Shown here piece after piece: positions 63,552-64,000 of a stretch of 64,000 nt of DNA. Positions within the stretch are counted from its first letter, which is position 1. Each line of letters begins with the position of its first letter. Made by a program: the position numbers and the translations under genes. The notes under the pieces are model-generated. The model searched no databases. It saw nothing but the letters and a program-made list of their open reading frames with translations, and was not told the origin of the DNA. The stretch comes from Leptolyngbya sp. Heron Island J. GTDB taxonomy: Bacteria; Cyanobacteriota; Cyanobacteriia; Phormidesmidales; Phormidesmidaceae. The stretch spans positions 1 to 64,000 of the forward strand of contig NZ_AWNH01000022.1 of NCBI RefSeq assembly GCF_000482245.1. The letters are read 5' to 3'.

Positions 63552-64000
63552 ATGTCTAGTCTAAATTTGAGCCGCAAGGCGAGACGACGTAAATCGTCTG
63601 TCTGGGATTCTTATGCACCGCCATTTGATCAAATGGCGAAGCGCTTTTTCGGTAGAAGCTTTTCTTGGGCTTGGCTAGCTTGTATTCCCCTGGCACTGGT
63701 TATCGTTGCCACCTGGGATACAGCAGCTCATGCTCAGGAAGATGCCATTACTGCTGAGAATGTTCAGTTTGTTTTAGATAACATCTGGGTGCTGATCGCA
63801 GCTATCCTGGTGATTTTTATGAACGCTGGTTTCGGCATGTTGGAAACCGGATTCTGTCGCCAGAAGAACGCTGTTAATATCCTTTCCAAAAACTTAATCG
63901 TATTTGCCCTGGCTACACTTTCCTTCTGGGCAATCGGATTTGGCCTCATGTTCAACGAAGCCAATCCTGTTTTTGGTATGGGGAACTTCTTCTTATCTGG
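63552..64000 (+). CDS. amt: Ammonium transporter, N-terminal part (cut by window edge)
   Basis: First 149 codons of an Amt/Rh channel for ammonium uptake. A Met-rich basic ~45-residue N-terminus ([16 protein letters not shown]) precedes a signal-like span ([22 protein letters not shown]), then the mature start [47 protein letters not shown], where [12 protein letters not shown] is diagnostic. A second possible start ([15 protein letters not shown] 63633) would remove the basic extension. Runs off the right edge. Controlled probably by NtcA (63223-63236). Confidence 0.95.
   Translation, partial: MSSLNLSRKARRRKSSVWDSYAPPFDQMAKRFFGRSFSWAWLACIPLALVIVATWDTAAHAQEDAITAENVQFVLDNIWVLIAAILVIFMNAGFGMLETGFCRQKNAVNILSKNLIVFALATLSFWAIGFGLMFNEANPVFGMGNFFLS

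Overview
The window is cyanobacterial chromosome. It carries photosystem II psbA, Mg-protoporphyrin methyltransferase (chlM), a complete kaiA-kaiB-kaiC clock cluster, ycf46, DUF2808, DUF928 and CHAT-domain exported proteins. The HIP1 octamer GCGATCGC recurs some 30 times. Full kaiABC, FO synthase (cofG), several CHAT proteins and a filamentous-haemagglutinin-type protein suggest a large-genome, possibly filamentous, Leptolyngbya-like lineage. That placement is a guess; no rRNA is present to confirm it.

Layout. 1-8.8 kb is mostly housekeeping: the 5' end of psbA with its promoter (minus strand), cofG, a pilT-type pilus retraction ATPase, rpsB-tsf, and a conserved hypothetical gene translationally coupled to recG. 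9-13.7 kb holds a secreted trypsin-like protease, a secreted TPR-CHAT protein built on near-identical 120-bp repeats, and a LapA-like small membrane protein. 14-21 kb has an orphan ABC ATPase, tRNA-Arg(CCG), kaiABC, a soluble c-type cytochrome, NAD kinase and an SH3 protein. 21.6-26.8 kb is a minus-strand run rpmH-rnpA-PH protein-yidC-khpB-DUF177-ycf46 (ribosome, RNase P and membrane insertion). 28.4-31.5 kb is the proton-translocating transhydrogenase pntA-pntB, with a pair of hairpin repeats between the genes. 31.6-32.2 kb is a DUF6883/DUF4926 pair whose first gene looks frameshifted. 32.3-39.5 kb has a zinc-ribbon DUF218 protein, a VKOR-thioredoxin fusion, an ECF sigma/anti-sigma pair beside a spondin/PEP-CTERM protein, S-formylglutathione hydrolase and a CPBP membrane protease.

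39.7-52.8 kb looks accessory. A TRAP transporter is split: dctP lies at 39.7 kb and dctQ-dctM at 45.6-47.5 kb, with an MFS carrier and an A+T-rich SGNH-MBOAT O-acylation pair between them. Next is a minus-strand series: an EgtC-like amidotransferase, a membrane-anchored family-3 solute-binding protein, a membrane-anchored OpuAC (quaternary-ammonium-binding) protein, and a divergent histidine/aromatic ammonia-lyase homologue. In the lyase the MIO-forming Ala-Ser-Gly reads Ser-Cys-Gly while most other active-site positions are kept. This four-gene set is my best candidate for an undescribed system, possibly acting on a histidine-derived betaine such as ergothioneine. That function is inference.

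53-60.5 kb is a second CHAT locus: a TPS/beta-helix/CHAT fusion, DUF928 and CHASE2-GGDEF on one strand. The window closes with chlM, nagA, purE and the 5' part of an ammonium transporter preceded by a good NtcA-type site.
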